Origin: Hirudo medicinalis | Lineage: Eukaryota; Annelida; Clitellata; Hirudinida; Hirudinidae | Length of the DNA stretch: 64,000 nucleotides | Direction of reading: 5' to 3' | Assembly (NCBI GenBank): GCA_011800805.1 | Contig: MPNW01000543.1 | Coordinates: 1-64,000, forward strand | In this document: positions 63,665-64,000 of the stretch, in pieces | Position numbering within the stretch: the first letter of the stretch is position 1 | Layout of the letters: each line of letters starts with the position of its first letter | The notes under the pieces: generated by a model | The model's database searches: none | What the model saw: the letters and a program-made list of their open reading frames with translations, nothing else | Told to the model about the DNA's origin: nothing | Made by a program: the position numbers and the translations under genes

Positions 63665-64000
63665 CTGGAAGAAGATAAAGTTTTTTTTTTTCATAAAATT
63701 TAATTCTTTAAATTAATTTCTTGTAAAATCTTTTCTTGTGTTTAAAAAAAAAATATTATTGCAATTGTTAACATCCCAGTCAGATGTTATTTATTAAATA
63801 CATTATTAAATACATTATTAAATACATGTCTTCAGTGAGTCTTTAGCAGCATTTTCACTCAGAGAACATTTTACAAACAATTGATTATCACATTAAATGG
63901 CAAATACATTAAAACCAATTTGTTTTAAATAATTAAAACCCTTCTAAACAATTTAAAAAAAACCTTTTATAGATTTTTCAATTGCTCTCCACAACTTCTG
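63665..64000. other. Right-edge intronic or upstream sequence
   Basis: AT-rich, with three tandem copies of ATTATTAAATAC-like sequence near 63793-63825. It is probably intron of the DUF4347-like gene. No exon is recognised. Confidence 0.4.

Overview
The window is nuclear DNA from an invertebrate animal, most likely a lophotrochozoan and plausibly a clitellate annelid such as a leech. The reasons are spliceosomal genes with small exons, animal-specific families (Scribble, TMEM147, LSD1, ANKRD13C, a TALE homeobox, an amidated-neuropeptide precursor), AT-rich DNA packed with trinucleotide microsatellites, and a 480-base assembly gap. The species is inferred, not proven. I assembled gene models by hand from splice sites and reading phase. 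They are predictions and are not backed by transcripts.

Layout, left to right. (1) 182-5856, minus: the first two coding exons of a Scribble-type LRR polarity protein; the rest runs off the left edge. (2) 7038-9131, minus: a complete six-exon TMEM147. (3) 10236-10871, minus: a secreted precursor of short FL-amide peptides with a six-cysteine N-terminal region. (4) 10.9-32.9 kb: about 22 kb with no confident gene, full of microsatellites and minisatellites, but holding GC-richer islands with nuclear-receptor-like direct repeats and a G-quadruplex motif. (5) 32990-40641, plus: a 19-exon LSD1/KDM1A demethylase. (6) 43954-44909, plus: a small two-exon TALE homeobox gene of the IRX/MKX type. (7) 45130-50357, plus: a 13-exon ANKRD13C. 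(8) 52300-56701, plus: a 13-exon gene of unknown function. (9) 57099-59929, minus: a compact DH-PH RhoGEF. (10) 60051-63664, minus: a gene with a DUF4347-like domain; its 5' end is not in view.

The genes do not form one pathway. Two are nuclear regulators (LSD1, TALE factor), two act at the ER (TMEM147, ANKRD13C), and two act in polarity or Rho signalling (Scribble, RhoGEF). The most interesting points are the neuropeptide precursor, the DUF4347-like gene lying only 121 bases ahead of the RhoGEF with a strong 3' splice site in the gap, the short fast-evolving TALE gene with a C-terminal eh1-like tail, the unrecognised 13-exon gene, and the paired DR1 elements beside a CACGTG palindrome in the gene desert.
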